Notes: a model not told the origin generated them from the letters alone. 64,000 nucleotides of DNA from Sphingobacterium sp. SGR-19 (GCF_011043555.1 NZ_JAAKGS010000004.1:62001-126000); one strand, 5' to 3'. Positions 51,302 through 60,793 are shown, counted from the first letter of the stretch. Made by a program: numbers and translations.

Positions 51302-52288
51302 ATGAGAGAAATACAATTCAGAGAAGCGCTTCGTGAAGCGATGAACGAAGAAATGCGTAAAGATGATAAGATATTCTTGATGGGCGAGGAAGTCGCTGAA
51401 TATAACGGAGCTTACAAAGTAAGCCAAGGCATGCTCGAAGAGTTCGGAGCGAAACGTATTATCGATACACCTATAGCAGAGCTTGGTTTTGCTGGTATCG
51501 GCGTTGGCGCAGCAATGAATGGCCTAAAACCCATTATCGAGTTTATGACGTTCAACTTCTCGTTGGTTGCTATCGACCAAGTTATCAATTCAGCTGCAAA
51601 ATTGCACCAGATGAGTGGCGGACAATTCTCTTGTCCGATTGTTTTCCGCGGGCCAACAGGTAATGCAGGTCAGCTGGGTGCGCAACACTCCCAAAATTTT
51701 GAGAATTGGTACGCAAATACGCCCGGCTTGAAAGTTGTTATCCCTTCCAATCCTTACGATGCGAAGGGCTTGTTGAAAACATCTATCCTTGACCCGGATC
51801 CTGTCATATTTATGGAGTCTGAAGTGATGTATGGCGATAAAGGTGAAGTACCGGAAGAAGAATATTATCTACCAATCGGTAAAGCACACACCATACAAGA
51901 GGGTACAGACGTAACCGTTGTATCTTTTGGTAAAATGGTTCCACGCGTTGTTATCCCTGCTGTTGAGCAATTAACAAAAGAAGGCGTTAGTGTAGAATTG
52001 ATCGACTTACGTTCCGTTCGTCCTATAGATTACGATGCCATCATCGAATCGGTGAAAAAAACAAATCGTTTAGTTGTCGTGGAAGAAGCATGGCCGTTGG
52101 CTTCTATTTCTGGCGAAATAGCATTCAAGGTTCAAAAGGATGCGTTCGATTACCTTGACGCACCGGTTATCCGCGTAACATCTGCCGACGTGCCTCTTGG
52201 TTACGCCCCTACATTAGTAGAAGCAAGTTTGCCAAACGTGGCTAAAGTGGTAAAAGCAGTAAAAGAAGTGTCTTATATTACCAAATAA
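51302..52288 (+). CDS. pdhB: Pyruvate dehydrogenase E1 component, beta subunit
   Basis: The 328-residue beta subunit of the pyruvate dehydrogenase E1 decarboxylates pyruvate using thiamine diphosphate together with an alpha subunit. The opening MREIQFREALREAMNEEMRKDDKIFLMGEEVAEYNGAYKVSQGM has the conserved glutamate. IDTPIAELGFAGIGVGAAM, RGPTGNAGQLGAQHSQNFENW and LRSVRPIDYDAI are family segments. No alpha subunit is beside it, so the E1 subunits are split in this genome. It ends at a strong terminator. Confidence 0.94.
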   Translation: MREIQFREALREAMNEEMRKDDKIFLMGEEVAEYNGAYKVSQGMLEEFGAKRIIDTPIAELGFAGIGVGAAMNGLKPIIEFMTFNFSLVAIDQVINSAAKLHQMSGGQFSCPIVFRGPTGNAGQLGAQHSQNFENWYANTPGLKVVIPSNPYDAKGLLKTSILDPDPVIFMESEVMYGDKGEVPEEEYYLPIGKAHTIQEGTDVTVVSFGKMVPRVVIPAVEQLTKEGVSVELIDLRSVRPIDYDAIIESVKKTNRLVVVEEAWPLASISGEIAFKVQKDAFDYLDAPVIRVTSADVPLGYAPTLVEASLPNVAKVVKAVKEVSYITK

Positions 52289-52322
52289 TTCTAAAACCTC
52301 TCGGAGGGAATAAAAAATAGTT

Positions 52323-52358
52323 AAAAGGTCTTCCGTATGATATGGAAGACCTTTTTTA
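52323..52358 (+). terminator. Intrinsic terminator after pdhB
   Basis: A 12-bp perfect stem (AAAAGGTCTTCC, 52323-52334, with 52344-52355) is followed by a T-rich tail. It lies 34 bases past the pdhB stop. Confidence 0.88.
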
Positions 52359-52410
52359 TTTCTTTCTTTTACCCAATTTTCCCTATATTCACGCTTCATT
52401 AATGTACTAG

Positions 52411-53169
52411 ATGAAAAGACTTCTTATTACTTGCTTTGCCTTATGCATGAGTTTATCTACATTTGCCCAAGAAGCGGTAGATTTTAAACTGAATCCAGAG
52501 GTTGGAAAACCGCTTCAACTCAATATGCTAATCAAAACAGATATAGACGGCCCTCAGAGCGTCATTATGGATATGAACATGAAAATGGAATTGCATCCAT
52601 CAAAGAAAGAAGACGAGAATTTCAGGCTTGAAAATGTGATAAAAGCGATTAAGATTGATATAAATGCTGATATGAACACTGTGTCGTATAACTCGGAAAC
52701 AGTGTCCACAGATGAAACGACGAAGATGCTTGGAGAGCAATTTTCGAAAATAGTTGACCAAAAGATTTCAGCAGTAATTACAGATAAAGGCAAAACAATC
52801 GATATTGATCTGCCGTCAAGCATATCCTCTAACGGATTCGACCCCAGTGCTTTCACTAACATTTCCCCATCTTTCCCCGATAAAGCCGTAGCTCCCGGTG
52901 AGTCTTGGGATAATATTAATGAAATGGACGATCACCCATTTCTCTCAAAAATAGAGACAGTTTCTACCTATAGTGAAGAGAATACCGAAGGTTATGTCAT
53001 CAATGTTGCCAGTAAAATGTTGGACCTTTCCGGAAACGAAATTGGAACTGTATCGGGCAACTACACGTTAGATAAGGAAACTCATTTCACTAAAACTAGC
53101 GCTTTAAAAACAAGTGTTGAAATACAAGGTGCTAAAATAATGAAGGAAGTGGAAGTGACAATAGAATAA
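52411..53169 (+). CDS. Exported DUF6263-like protein
   Basis: The 252-residue protein begins with a signal peptide ending STFAQEA. The remainder is a beta-rich domain with the opening VDFKLNPEVGKPLQLNMLIKTD and repeated short strands (SGNYTLDKETHFTKTSALKTSVEIQG). It resembles DUF6263, whose function is not known. It stands alone between two terminators. No lipobox or membrane helix. The family call is moderate. Confidence 0.65.
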   Translation: MKRLLITCFALCMSLSTFAQEAVDFKLNPEVGKPLQLNMLIKTDIDGPQSVIMDMNMKMELHPSKKEDENFRLENVIKAIKIDINADMNTVSYNSETVSTDETTKMLGEQFSKIVDQKISAVITDKGKTIDIDLPSSISSNGFDPSAFTNISPSFPDKAVAPGESWDNINEMDDHPFLSKIETVSTYSEENTEGYVINVASKMLDLSGNEIGTVSGNYTLDKETHFTKTSALKTSVEIQGAKIMKEVEVTIE

Positions 53170-53175
53170 AAAAGT

Positions 53176-53208
53176 AAAAGCCTCTTTATAAAGCGGCTTT
53201 TATTTTTT
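53176..53208 (+). terminator. Shared terminator between convergent genes
   Basis: A stem of AAAAGCC (53176-53182) with GGCTTTT (53195-53201) encloses a CTTTATAAAG inner helix. T runs occur on both strands, so it can end the upstream plus-strand gene and gcvH on the minus strand. Confidence 0.7.
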
Positions 53209-53210
53209 AT

Positions 53211-53591
53211 TTAAGCATTTATCTCTTCTTTGTACTCATCTGCGGATAACAGTCCATCCACATCAGCGGGGTTGCTCAATTTAACGCGGATTATCCAACC
53301 TTCACCGTACGGATCTGTATTAACCAATTCAGGAGATGCATCGATAGTATCGTTTACTTCCAATACCATAGCTGCCGCAGGCATAAATAAATCTGACACC
53401 GTTTTAACAGCCTCAACCGTACCAAAAACTTCATTTGCAGCAACTTCCTCTCCTACGGTACTGATATCAACAAAAACAATGTCTCCTAGTTCGCGTTGTG
53501 CGAAATCGGTAATCCCAATAACGGCTTCGTCACCTTCAACACGAACCCATTCATGATCTTTCGTGTATTTTAATTCTACTGGAAAATTCAT
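53211..53591 (-). CDS. gcvH: Glycine cleavage system H protein
   Basis: This lipoyl carrier protein of 126 residues shuttles the aminomethyl group of glycine in the glycine cleavage system. The lipoylated residue is Lys63 in [25 protein letters not shown] and [18 protein letters not shown] are the typical opening, and [14 protein letters not shown] the closing. The other glycine cleavage genes are not in this window. It has a good promoter directly upstream on the minus strand. Confidence 0.97.
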   Translation of the reverse strand: MNFPVELKYTKDHEWVRVEGDEAVIGITDFAQRELGDIVFVDISTVGEEVAANEVFGTVEAVKTVSDLFMPAAAMVLEVNDTIDASPELVNTDPYGEGWIIRVKLSNPADVDGLLSADEYKEEINA

Positions 53592-53607
53592 ACGTATAAT
53601 ATTTGCC

Positions 53608-53639
53608 CAAAAATATAACTATCCACCGACATAACCAAA
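53608..53639 (-). promoter_or_regulatory. gcvH promoter with both boxes
   Basis: The minus strand reads TTTG at 53636-53639, 20 bases, then TATTTTTG at 53608-53615. This matches the Bacteroidetes promoter TTTG-N19-ish-TAnnTTTG, and it ends 16 bases before the gcvH ATG. This is the best-formed promoter I found in the window. Confidence 0.65.
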
Positions 53640-53661
53640 AATTCCTTCCTATCTTCACCTT

Positions 53662-54858
53662 ATGAATCCACAAATTGAAAAACTGTACCGAATTGCAAAA
53701 CAAAAAGAGCGTCGTATCATCGGTCTAATGTCCGGAACGTCATTGGACGGTTTGGACATCGCATTATGCCGTATAGGCAATAGTGGTCAAGGTACTACAT
53801 TATTTCTCGAAAATTTTATCACCATTCCATATGATTCCGCTTTTCGCAAATACGTTCGGGAAATATTTGCCAAACGTCAAGTAGATCAACAAGTACTGTC
53901 GGGGCTACACGCTTATATCGGAAGGACACACGGCGAATTCATCAACCAAGCATTGGAACGGTGGGAGATTTCTCCGTCAGATGTGGATTTAATTGCTAGT
54001 CATGGACAGACCGTTTACCATGCTCCTCAACGCTTAACCGAGGATACAAATTTTCCCAACAGCACCTTACAAATTGGAGATGGCGATCATATTGCCCACA
54101 CAACAAGTATCATTACCCTTTCAGATTTCCGACAAAAGCACGTAGCCGCAGGGGGAGAGGGAGCACCGTTAGCGGCTTATGGAGATTACCTTCTTTTTAC
54201 GTCCGAAATGGAAAACAGGTTTCTACTCAATATAGGCGGTATCTCCAATTTCACATTCCTTCCTAAACATGGAAGCAACCTAAAAGCATATGCCACCGAT
54301 CTCGGGCCAGGAAATACGATGATGAATCAATTTGTTTATGATCAGTTTGGTTTAGAAATGGATGAAAACGCGCAAATCGCCGAAAACGGAACTGTACATT
54401 TCACGCTTCTGGAAACGTTGTTAACATCATCTTTTCTCCGTGAGGATTTTCCAAAAACTACAGGGCCCGAACTATTTAATTTAACCTATTTGAAAAACGC
54501 CCAATCTGTTTCCCACACCTCCACACTTGCGCCTGAAGACATTTTGGCAACATTAAATAAGTTTGCAGCGCAAACGATAACGGATGGTATTAAACGTGCA
54601 TCGAAAGACCTTGAAAATGTGCATGTATATGTTAGCGGGGGAGGTCTCCACAATCCTTTACTGATGAAAAACATCCGTAAAGCTCTTTCACCGATTAGGG
54701 TATCGTCATTCAGCACCTTAGGTTTAAACCCAGATGCCAAAGAAGCATGCCTTTTTGCTGTCCTCGCTAATGAGACGATAGCAGGTTCAGCATCTTATAT
54801 GCAACAAATTAAAGATTCTCCGGCGGTATGCATGGGTAAAATTAGTTTACCTTATTGA
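53662..54858 (+). CDS. anmK: Anhydro-N-acetylmuramic acid kinase
   Basis: This 398-residue enzyme opens and phosphorylates 1,6-anhydro-MurNAc from recycled peptidoglycan using ATP. The family start IIGLMSGTSLDGLDIALCRI and ASHGQTVYHAP are present, with GDGDHIAHTTSIITLSDFR in the substrate site and ATDLGPGNTMMNQFVY near the middle. VSGGGLHNPLLMKNI is the ATP-binding end. It has a short 5' region with a TATCTTCA box 4 bases before the ATG. Its stop overlaps that of the convergent DUF2461 gene by 7 bases. Confidence 0.96.
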   Translation: MNPQIEKLYRIAKQKERRIIGLMSGTSLDGLDIALCRIGNSGQGTTLFLENFITIPYDSAFRKYVREIFAKRQVDQQVLSGLHAYIGRTHGEFINQALERWEISPSDVDLIASHGQTVYHAPQRLTEDTNFPNSTLQIGDGDHIAHTTSIITLSDFRQKHVAAGGEGAPLAAYGDYLLFTSEMENRFLLNIGGISNFTFLPKHGSNLKAYATDLGPGNTMMNQFVYDQFGLEMDENAQIAENGTVHFTLLETLLTSSFLREDFPKTTGPELFNLTYLKNAQSVSHTSTLAPEDILATLNKFAAQTITDGIKRASKDLENVHVYVSGGGLHNPLLMKNIRKALSPIRVSSFSTLGLNPDAKEACLFAVLANETIAGSASYMQQIKDSPAVCMGKISLPY

Positions 54859-55514
54859 TCCAAAGCCTGGTGGATAAAGCGTTTAAAAGGTAGAATCCGT
54901 TTCGCAGTGTCTACCACCTTATGCAAAGATTTAGTGTCCGTTATCTCAGAGTCGTTAAAGGATTGGTATAAAATAAAACTTTTCAGTTTCAATATTTCGA
55001 TATGGGGATCGTCTTCACTATATCCTGCGGGAGCTCTTTTCAATTTATCTTCCGTAGACAAGTCTTCAACTGTCCATCCCCCCTGTGCAAGTGCATCGAC
55101 CATCTCCTGGTAGCTGTAGTCGATCTCCTGCCGAATGGCATTTAAGTGATGCTTTTCCGGACGCCAATATCCTGCTGCGAGAAAATGCTTTCCGGGCTCT
55201 ATATGCAGATAGTATTCCGGGCCATCCAATTTTCGCCCGTCAACCGATATTCCTGCCGCAAACCACGTCTTATAAGGTGTCTTATCCTTTGAAAACCGAG
55301 TATCACGATATATCCTAAATAAACAACGTGCGGCCTGGATATCGGTGTTGATATGAGGATCGAATTCTGCCAATTCAGCAATAAGTTGGGTAATATAGTC
55401 TTTTACGTTAACCAACGCTTTCTCGTACATCGTTTTATTCTCCTGGAACCAATCCCGATTATTATTTTTGCGGAGTTGATTTAAAAAGTCCAATGTTTGT
55501 TTTTCTATCGTCAT
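54852..55514 (-). CDS. DUF2461 (TIGR02453) protein
   Basis: The 220-residue cytosolic protein matches DUF2461: NNRDWFQENKTMYEKAL at residue 18, FRIYRDTRFSKDKTPYKTW near 70 and YYLHIEPGKHFLAAGYWRPE near 100. The function is not established. It follows cdsA at 1 base on the same strand, so it is likely cotranscribed with the membrane genes. Its end overlaps anmK by 7 bases. Confidence 0.88.
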   Translation of the reverse strand: MTIEKQTLDFLNQLRKNNNRDWFQENKTMYEKALVNVKDYITQLIAELAEFDPHINTDIQAARCLFRIYRDTRFSKDKTPYKTWFAAGISVDGRKLDGPEYYLHIEPGKHFLAAGYWRPEKHHLNAIRQEIDYSYQEMVDALAQGGWTVEDLSTEDKLKRAPAGYSEDDPHIEILKLKSFILYQSFNDSEITDTKSLHKVVDTAKRILPFKRFIHQALDQ

Positions 55515-55515
55515 A

Positions 55516-56316
55516 TCAGAGCATACTTTTTAAAAACAAATATACCAATGGTGCTGCTATAAACAAACCATCAAATCGATCCAATAGACCACCATGTCCT
55601 GGCAATATATTTCCAGAATCCTTAACCCCTACATTTCGTTTGAGCATAGATTCTACCAGATCTCCGAAAGTTCCAAATATACCGATAATCAAAGCCATAC
55701 ACATCCAACTCCACACTGGAAAAACACCAAAATAATGCGAAAGTATACCACCGGCAATGACCGCCAATACAACTCCTCCAATAAATCCTTCCCACGTTTT
55801 ATTAGGTGAAATTCGTTCAAATAATTTACGGCGTCCCACACTTCTCCCCGCGAGATAAGCCCCCGTGTCATTTGTCCAAAGAAGAATCAAAAAGCCAAGC
55901 GGGATATAGGCGTTATAGGTATCTTTCACAAAGCCTAATCCTATAAAGAAAATAAATGGTGTGGCCGCATAGATCAATCCAAAAAGCGAATATGCTACAT
56001 CTTGAATGGGATGTGTCGTTTTTCGGAAAAGAGTAGCGATATAAACTAACAGAATAGCTACTATACCAAAGGAGAGAACGGAATAGGGTAGTAGATCTAA
56101 AAACACAAAGCCCACCAAAGCCAATCCAAGAGCAGTAACGCCTACACCCAAAAAAAATAATGGTTGCGTGTTTTCGGTATGCACCATGCGATAAAACTCG
56201 TATACGCAGCAAGTCGCTATTAACGAGAAAAGAGAAACAAACACATAAGGCCCCAGCAAAACAGCGCCTATCAAAATCACAATAAAAAAGAATCCTGTTA
56301 TCGCCCTAGTTCTCAT
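55516..56316 (-). CDS. cdsA: Phosphatidate cytidylyltransferase
   Basis: This membrane enzyme of 266 residues makes CDP-diacylglycerol from phosphatidate and CTP for phospholipid synthesis. There are about seven membrane helices. The family signature near the C-terminus is SMLKRNVGVKDSGNILPGHG followed by GLLDRFDGL, which has the conserved Lys-Asp and His-Gly-Gly. ISPNKTWEGFIGG precedes it. It overlaps the DUF2007 gene by 11 bases and so forms an operon with it. Confidence 0.96.
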   Translation of the reverse strand: MRTRAITGFFFIVILIGAVLLGPYVFVSLFSLIATCCVYEFYRMVHTENTQPLFFLGVGVTALGLALVGFVFLDLLPYSVLSFGIVAILLVYIATLFRKTTHPIQDVAYSLFGLIYAATPFIFFIGLGFVKDTYNAYIPLGFLILLWTNDTGAYLAGRSVGRRKLFERISPNKTWEGFIGGVVLAVIAGGILSHYFGVFPVWSWMCMALIIGIFGTFGDLVESMLKRNVGVKDSGNILPGHGGLLDRFDGLFIAAPLVYLFLKSML

Positions 56317-56524
56317 TTTCTTCCGATCCGCTTTCCTGTATTAGCCTTTGGGCTTGTTCAAAATCGTTTTCGTTGATGAAAAGATCAATTTTTCCAAACA
56401 TAAAGGATGAATCCTGCTTGTTGAGCAACACCGCAGGAATGCCGTTTTCTTCCAGCATTTGTTTATCTATTTCCCCCCGAATAACATCTGTATAGGTTTG
56501 TATTTTAATCCAACCTTTTTCCAT
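56306..56524 (-). CDS. DUF2007-like small protein
   Basis: This 72-residue protein has the DUF2007 pattern: a start like WIKIQTYTDVIRGEIDKQMLEENGIPAVLLNKQDSS-type helix then strand, and a closing helix FEQAQRLIQES. It may be a signal-type or regulatory small protein; its function is unknown. It overlaps cdsA by 11 bases and the CPBP gene by 20 bases, a tightly packed operon. Confidence 0.75.
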   Translation of the reverse strand: MEKGWIKIQTYTDVIRGEIDKQMLEENGIPAVLLNKQDSSFMFGKIDLFINENDFEQAQRLIQESGSEENEN

Positions 56525-57428
56525 ATAACTTTGTTCTTGTTACGTATTGATAAAATATAAAAACAATGATGATACTAAAAACGAAGCTGCCAAGATACAC
56601 AATTATTGGATAAGAATCGTTTTCCATGAGCTCAGCATAGCTTTTACCTTGTGTAGCGTAGTAGAAACCCAATATAACCACCATGCCATTGTTAACAAAA
56701 TGGGCGATGACAGCCGTCCAGATGTTTCGCGTCCAAACCACCATATAACCAAAAAAAACACCCAAGAGCAGACGAGGAAAGAAACCGTAAAACTGTATAT
56801 GTATAGCACTGAAAACAAGCGCAACAAGCCAAATGGCAACATATTCATTTTTAAAAATTCGCGTACCTATCTGTTGTAACGCGCCTCTAAAGAATAACTC
56901 TTCACCTATGGCAGGCAAAATCGCCATGACAACAATGTTTAACAACAATCGATCCCAGGCAGTGGTCATAACAATACGCTCGGTTAATAAAGCCATCTCA
57001 TCTTCTTTTACCCGCATCCAATCCTCTATATCGCGCCAAGACTCCGAAAATTTCATATGGGCATTCCAATCCGAAATTAATGACATACAAGGTGCAAAGG
57101 CAACAAGAAACAATATACTTAAGGCATAGGTTTTCCAATTTGTGAGATCCTGACATGGAAACAATTCTTCCGTTTTATTCCTACGCTGGAAAATATAAGC
57201 TGGTACAATAAATGTAGCAGCAGAGCTAACACCCAATACTACATAAGTATAATAGTTCTGCGCCTGATTAGCTCCTGACACATCAGTAAAGAAGTCGATA
57301 TTTCCAAAAAGAATATATCCCAGCCCGCCGAGAAACAGCGAAACCGTGAAAACACAGAAAAACATGACTATGATCAGAAAAATCAAATCTACCCAAGGGT
57401 TCCTTTGTTGCATATCAGACGCATTCAT
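56505..57428 (-). CDS. CPBP-family intramembrane protease
   Basis: The 307-residue polytopic membrane protein belongs to the CPBP (CAAX/Abi) group. The metal-binding motif is ILPAIGEELFFRGALQQI (EExxxR), and FSAIHIQFYGFFPRLLLG with a histidine and VIAHFVNNGMVVILG follow. Helices fill most of the sequence. Its substrate is unknown. A -7-like box, TATTTTTA on the minus strand, is 5 bases before the ATG. It heads the operon with DUF2007 and cdsA. Confidence 0.9.
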   Translation of the reverse strand: MNASDMQQRNPWVDLIFLIIVMFFCVFTVSLFLGGLGYILFGNIDFFTDVSGANQAQNYYTYVVLGVSSAATFIVPAYIFQRRNKTEELFPCQDLTNWKTYALSILFLVAFAPCMSLISDWNAHMKFSESWRDIEDWMRVKEDEMALLTERIVMTTAWDRLLLNIVVMAILPAIGEELFFRGALQQIGTRIFKNEYVAIWLVALVFSAIHIQFYGFFPRLLLGVFFGYMVVWTRNIWTAVIAHFVNNGMVVILGFYYATQGKSYAELMENDSYPIIVYLGSFVFSIIIVFIFYQYVTRTKLYGKRLD

Positions 57429-57460
57429 AATGCTAAAAATAGGTATTTAAACATGTTAAA

Positions 57461-57495
57461 ACATAAAAAGGAGTGAAATTCACTCCTTTTTATGT
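57461..57495 (-). terminator. Intrinsic terminator after the tricorn-like gene
   Basis: A 15-bp perfect stem (ACATAAAAAGGAGTG, 57461-57475, with 57481-57495) has a 5-base loop. It is 4 bases past the stop at 57500 and has a T-rich tail on the minus strand. Confidence 0.85.
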
Positions 57496-57499
57496 TTTG

Positions 57500-60400
57500 T
57501 TACTTTACCCGAACGGGGTCTTTAGGATCTTTCAGTTCGTTATAGGGATAGGTTTTCATCTCCTCTAACAAAATATCGATGGCTTTTTCCAACTGAGGAT
57601 CTCTACCTTCGAGCAAATCTTTTGGCATCTGCTCTACAAAAACATCGGGTGCTACGCCTTCATTCTCAATGATGTAATTACTATTCAAATCGAATATTCC
57701 GAAGTTTGGTGAAGTGATACGTCCACCGTCCAACAATGGAGGATATCCGGAAATGCCCACCAATATGCCCATGGTGGTACGTCCAACCAATTTTCCGAGC
57801 CCTTTGTAACGGAACATATAAGGCATCATGTCGCCGCCTGAGCCTGCATTTTCGTTTATAATCATCGCTTTGGGACCATAGATGCCGTTCCCCGGTGTCG
57901 TAAAACTTTTACCGTCACGAATCCGCCAACCAGATATAAGTTCTCTAGATAGCAAATCGATGACATAATCCGCGACCCAACCACCCCCATTATTACGCTC
58001 GTCCAATAAAAGCGCTTTCTTATCCATCTGGGAAAAATAGTAACGGTTAAAATAGGTATATCCCTCCGGTCCGGTGTTTGGCATATATACGTATGCTATC
58101 TGTCCTTTACTTAGCTTATCCACTTTTTTACGATTGGATTCCACCCAATCCATCCGGCGTAGACTTGTTTCTCCACTAAAGGATATCGGTTTTACGACAA
58201 CCTCTCGCGCACCTTTTAACGAAGGCATATCATTTATTTTCAACGTCACTTGTTTATCTACGGTGTTTTCCAGCAACTGGTAAATGTTAGTTGACTTATT
58301 TAACACGGTACCATTTACGGCAACAATATATTCTCCTTCGTTGATGTTTAATCCCGGTTCCGCCAATGGCGCTTTGAGCGACGGATTCCAATCTAGCGCC
58401 GTATAGATCCTATTGATTTTGTACCCATTTTCTTCCACCTCAAAATCTGCTCCTAATGTTCCTGTATGCACCGAAGGCGTCGATGGTTCATCACCCGGAT
58501 AAATGTAATTGTGCCCTACGACCATCTCACCCATCATTTCATTCAATAAATAGCCCAAATCGGATCGATGGCCTACATAAGGCAAGAATTTTTCATATTT
58601 TACCTTCATGGCATCCCAATCCACACCATGCATATTTTCCACGTAGAAAAATTCTCTTTGCATGGCCCATACTTCGTAGAAAATCTGTCTCCACTCGGCT
58701 TCAGGGTCTACCAACTGCTTCAAGTTTTTAATTTCTATTTTACCATTGCCAGGAGCAGGTTTTTTTCCGGAATCCACGATAAAAAAGTCATGGTTGCTTC
58801 TGTATATCATTTTCTTACCGTCCGCACTGATATCAAATCCGGACGCGTGTTCAATAAGCACCTTGTCTTCCAGTTTCTTTAAGTCGTATACACCTATTTT
58901 ACTATCTCGCATATAGGTCAGCATATTTTCCGTTGCACCGTTTAACCAATATCGGCCTGGAGACAGTGGTAAAGCAACTATCCGGCGATTTATGTCATCT
59001 AGATCAATTTTCGTATAAGACTTGTCTGCTTTTTTATCCTCTAGCTTTTCTTCAGAACCATCGTTCTTTTCTTTCTTCTCGTCATCCGCTTCCTTACTAC
59101 TATCTCTTATCTTCTCTTCGTCACTTTCGTGCTTAAAAATGGAGGGTGTATCCTTCGAAAGAATAAATGCGTAAACATTATAATTTACATTTCTTTCATA
59201 GGCCGTCATATGTAATCCAGAATTTGTCAACCCGGTATTGGTGCTTGCCGAAAAGAAAAGATACTTTCCATCTCGGCTAAAAGTAGGCTGATTGACAGTG
59301 CTCATACCATCTGTAATCTGCGTAGATTGCTTTGTTTTCAAGTTGTACATAAAAAGCGTGCGAATGCCATTTCCTAAACTTTTTATATAGGCTATCCAAT
59401 TGGAATCATAAGACCACGATGGCTGGAAATGGTTGGATACCCTGCCCGTTGTTGAACTAAGGCGATCGTTGTCTACCAAAGTTACCTTCTTTGTTTCGAT
59501 GTCTACGTAATAGAGATTAAGGTGAGCATCATTATAGAAAAGTTTCTTGCTGTCGGGAGACCAAACGGGTTGATAATAGAAAGCTGTTTGTCCTAGTGAA
59601 ATGTAAACGGGTTCATCTTTTGCCATTTGGTCGCGTAGCACTAATTCATATTTCCCATTTTTATCTGAAATGAAGGAAATCCATTTGCCATTGGGTGACC
59701 AAGCAGGAAAACGTTCGTGCGATGCAGGCGCATTGGAAATATTCCGGGCATCACCTTTTTCTTTAGGGATAGTAAATATCTCGCCCCGATTTTCGAACAG
59801 CATTCTTTGCCCTGTAGGGGATATAGTATAGGAACGAATATCCTTTCCCACATCAATATAATGCTGTCGTTTATACATAGCGTCAGCATAGACGTTAATA
59901 GCTGGACTATTTACTTTTCTAGTCGCAGTATCGAGAATACGTAAACGACCGGCATATTCAAATGTCAGCTCATTTCCTTTTCCGTTGAGCGTACGCACAT
60001 CGTAGTCTTTGTAATTTGTCAGTTTTTCAAGTTTTTTTGTCTTTGTATCATAGCTGAAAATATTGACTATTTTGTCACGATCCGAAAGGAAATAAACCTT
60101 GCCACCGAGCCAGACCGGCTTCACATCATTGCTTCTTTCTCCAGGAATTACTTCCACCTCCTTTGTTTCGGTATCAAATATCCAAATAGAGGGCATACCG
60201 CCACCGCGATAGCGTTTGAAAGCCACACGATCCCGTTCTGTGGGATCCGCATTCTTAATATATGCCCAATAACGCCCATCAGAAGAGGGGCTTCCTTGAT
60301 AAGCTTCCGGCATCAACAAGGGAGAAGCCAACTCGCCATCCAATGATGTCTTATATAATCGAGAACCTAAAGAATAGTTGAATTCCCGTGTACTTGTAAA

Positions 60401-60793
60401 ATAAACTTCGTCGTTATTCAGCCAGCCGCGAAGCACGTCAGCTGTGGGATGAAAGGTGACACGTTTAGGTGTTCCACCGTGTATAGACATCACATAAATA
60501 TCTGTATTACCATCGTAATTACCTGTAAACGCTATACGTTGTCCGTCTGGCGAGAACATCGGATTCTGTTCTACTCCTGGATTTACAGTTAAACGGCGCG
60601 GGTTCTGCCCGTTTTTGTCGGCTATCCACACATCTCCGGCATATACAAAAGTAATGTACTTGTCACTGACATCTGGACTTCGCAAAAGGAGTGTTTCTTC
60701 TTGAGCTTTTGCTCCAAAAAAAAGAAAAAAAGAAAGGAAAAATGCTTGTGAAGTCTTCGAAAAATTCTTCAGGCGGATTGTTGGATAATTCAT
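57500..60793 (-). CDS. Tricorn-like S41 peptidase
   Basis: This 1097-residue exported protein is a tricorn-type serine protease that cleaves peptides. A signal peptide ends LFFGAKAQ. Residues 25-540 hold propeller-like WD40/DPP repeats (SPDGQRIAFTGNYDGNTDIYVM and similar). A highly charged segment (about residues 550-595) joins to a core at 600 onward, then a PDZ domain near 740-840 and the S41 catalytic domain with nucleophile Ser985 in IINENAGSGGDMMPYM. LDERNNGGGWV is another family segment. I used the ATG at 60791-60793, since the signal peptide begins there; the earlier codon gives 13 extra residues. It is bounded by a terminator. Confidence 0.92.
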   Translation of the reverse strand: MNYPTIRLKNFSKTSQAFFLSFFLFFGAKAQEETLLLRSPDVSDKYITFVYAGDVWIADKNGQNPRRLTVNPGVEQNPMFSPDGQRIAFTGNYDGNTDIYVMSIHGGTPKRVTFHPTADVLRGWLNNDEVYFTSTREFNYSLGSRLYKTSLDGELASPLLMPEAYQGSPSSDGRYWAYIKNADPTERDRVAFKRYRGGGMPSIWIFDTETKEVEVIPGERSNDVKPVWLGGKVYFLSDRDKIVNIFSYDTKTKKLEKLTNYKDYDVRTLNGKGNELTFEYAGRLRILDTATRKVNSPAINVYADAMYKRQHYIDVGKDIRSYTISPTGQRMLFENRGEIFTIPKEKGDARNISNAPASHERFPAWSPNGKWISFISDKNGKYELVLRDQMAKDEPVYISLGQTAFYYQPVWSPDSKKLFYNDAHLNLYYVDIETKKVTLVDNDRLSSTTGRVSNHFQPSWSYDSNWIAYIKSLGNGIRTLFMYNLKTKQSTQITDGMSTVNQPTFSRDGKYLFFSASTNTGLTNSGLHMTAYERNVNYNVYAFILSKDTPSIFKHESDEEKIRDSSKEADDEKKEKNDGSEEKLEDKKADKSYTKIDLDDINRRIVALPLSPGRYWLNGATENMLTYMRDSKIGVYDLKKLEDKVLIEHASGFDISADGKKMIYRSNHDFFIVDSGKKPAPGNGKIEIKNLKQLVDPEAEWRQIFYEVWAMQREFFYVENMHGVDWDAMKVKYEKFLPYVGHRSDLGYLLNEMMGEMVVGHNYIYPGDEPSTPSVHTGTLGADFEVEENGYKINRIYTALDWNPSLKAPLAEPGLNINEGEYIVAVNGTVLNKSTNIYQLLENTVDKQVTLKINDMPSLKGAREVVVKPISFSGETSLRRMDWVESNRKKVDKLSKGQIAYVYMPNTGPEGYTYFNRYYFSQMDKKALLLDERNNGGGWVADYVIDLLSRELISGWRIRDGKSFTTPGNGIYGPKAMIINENAGSGGDMMPYMFRYKGLGKLVGRTTMGILVGISGYPPLLDGGRITSPNFGIFDLNSNYIIENEGVAPDVFVEQMPKDLLEGRDPQLEKAIDILLEEMKTYPYNELKDPKDPVRVK

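Noticed and set aside
52554..52862. Minus-strand 102-residue open frame
   Set aside because: It is antisense to the DUF6263-like gene, and its residues follow from the reverse of that gene.
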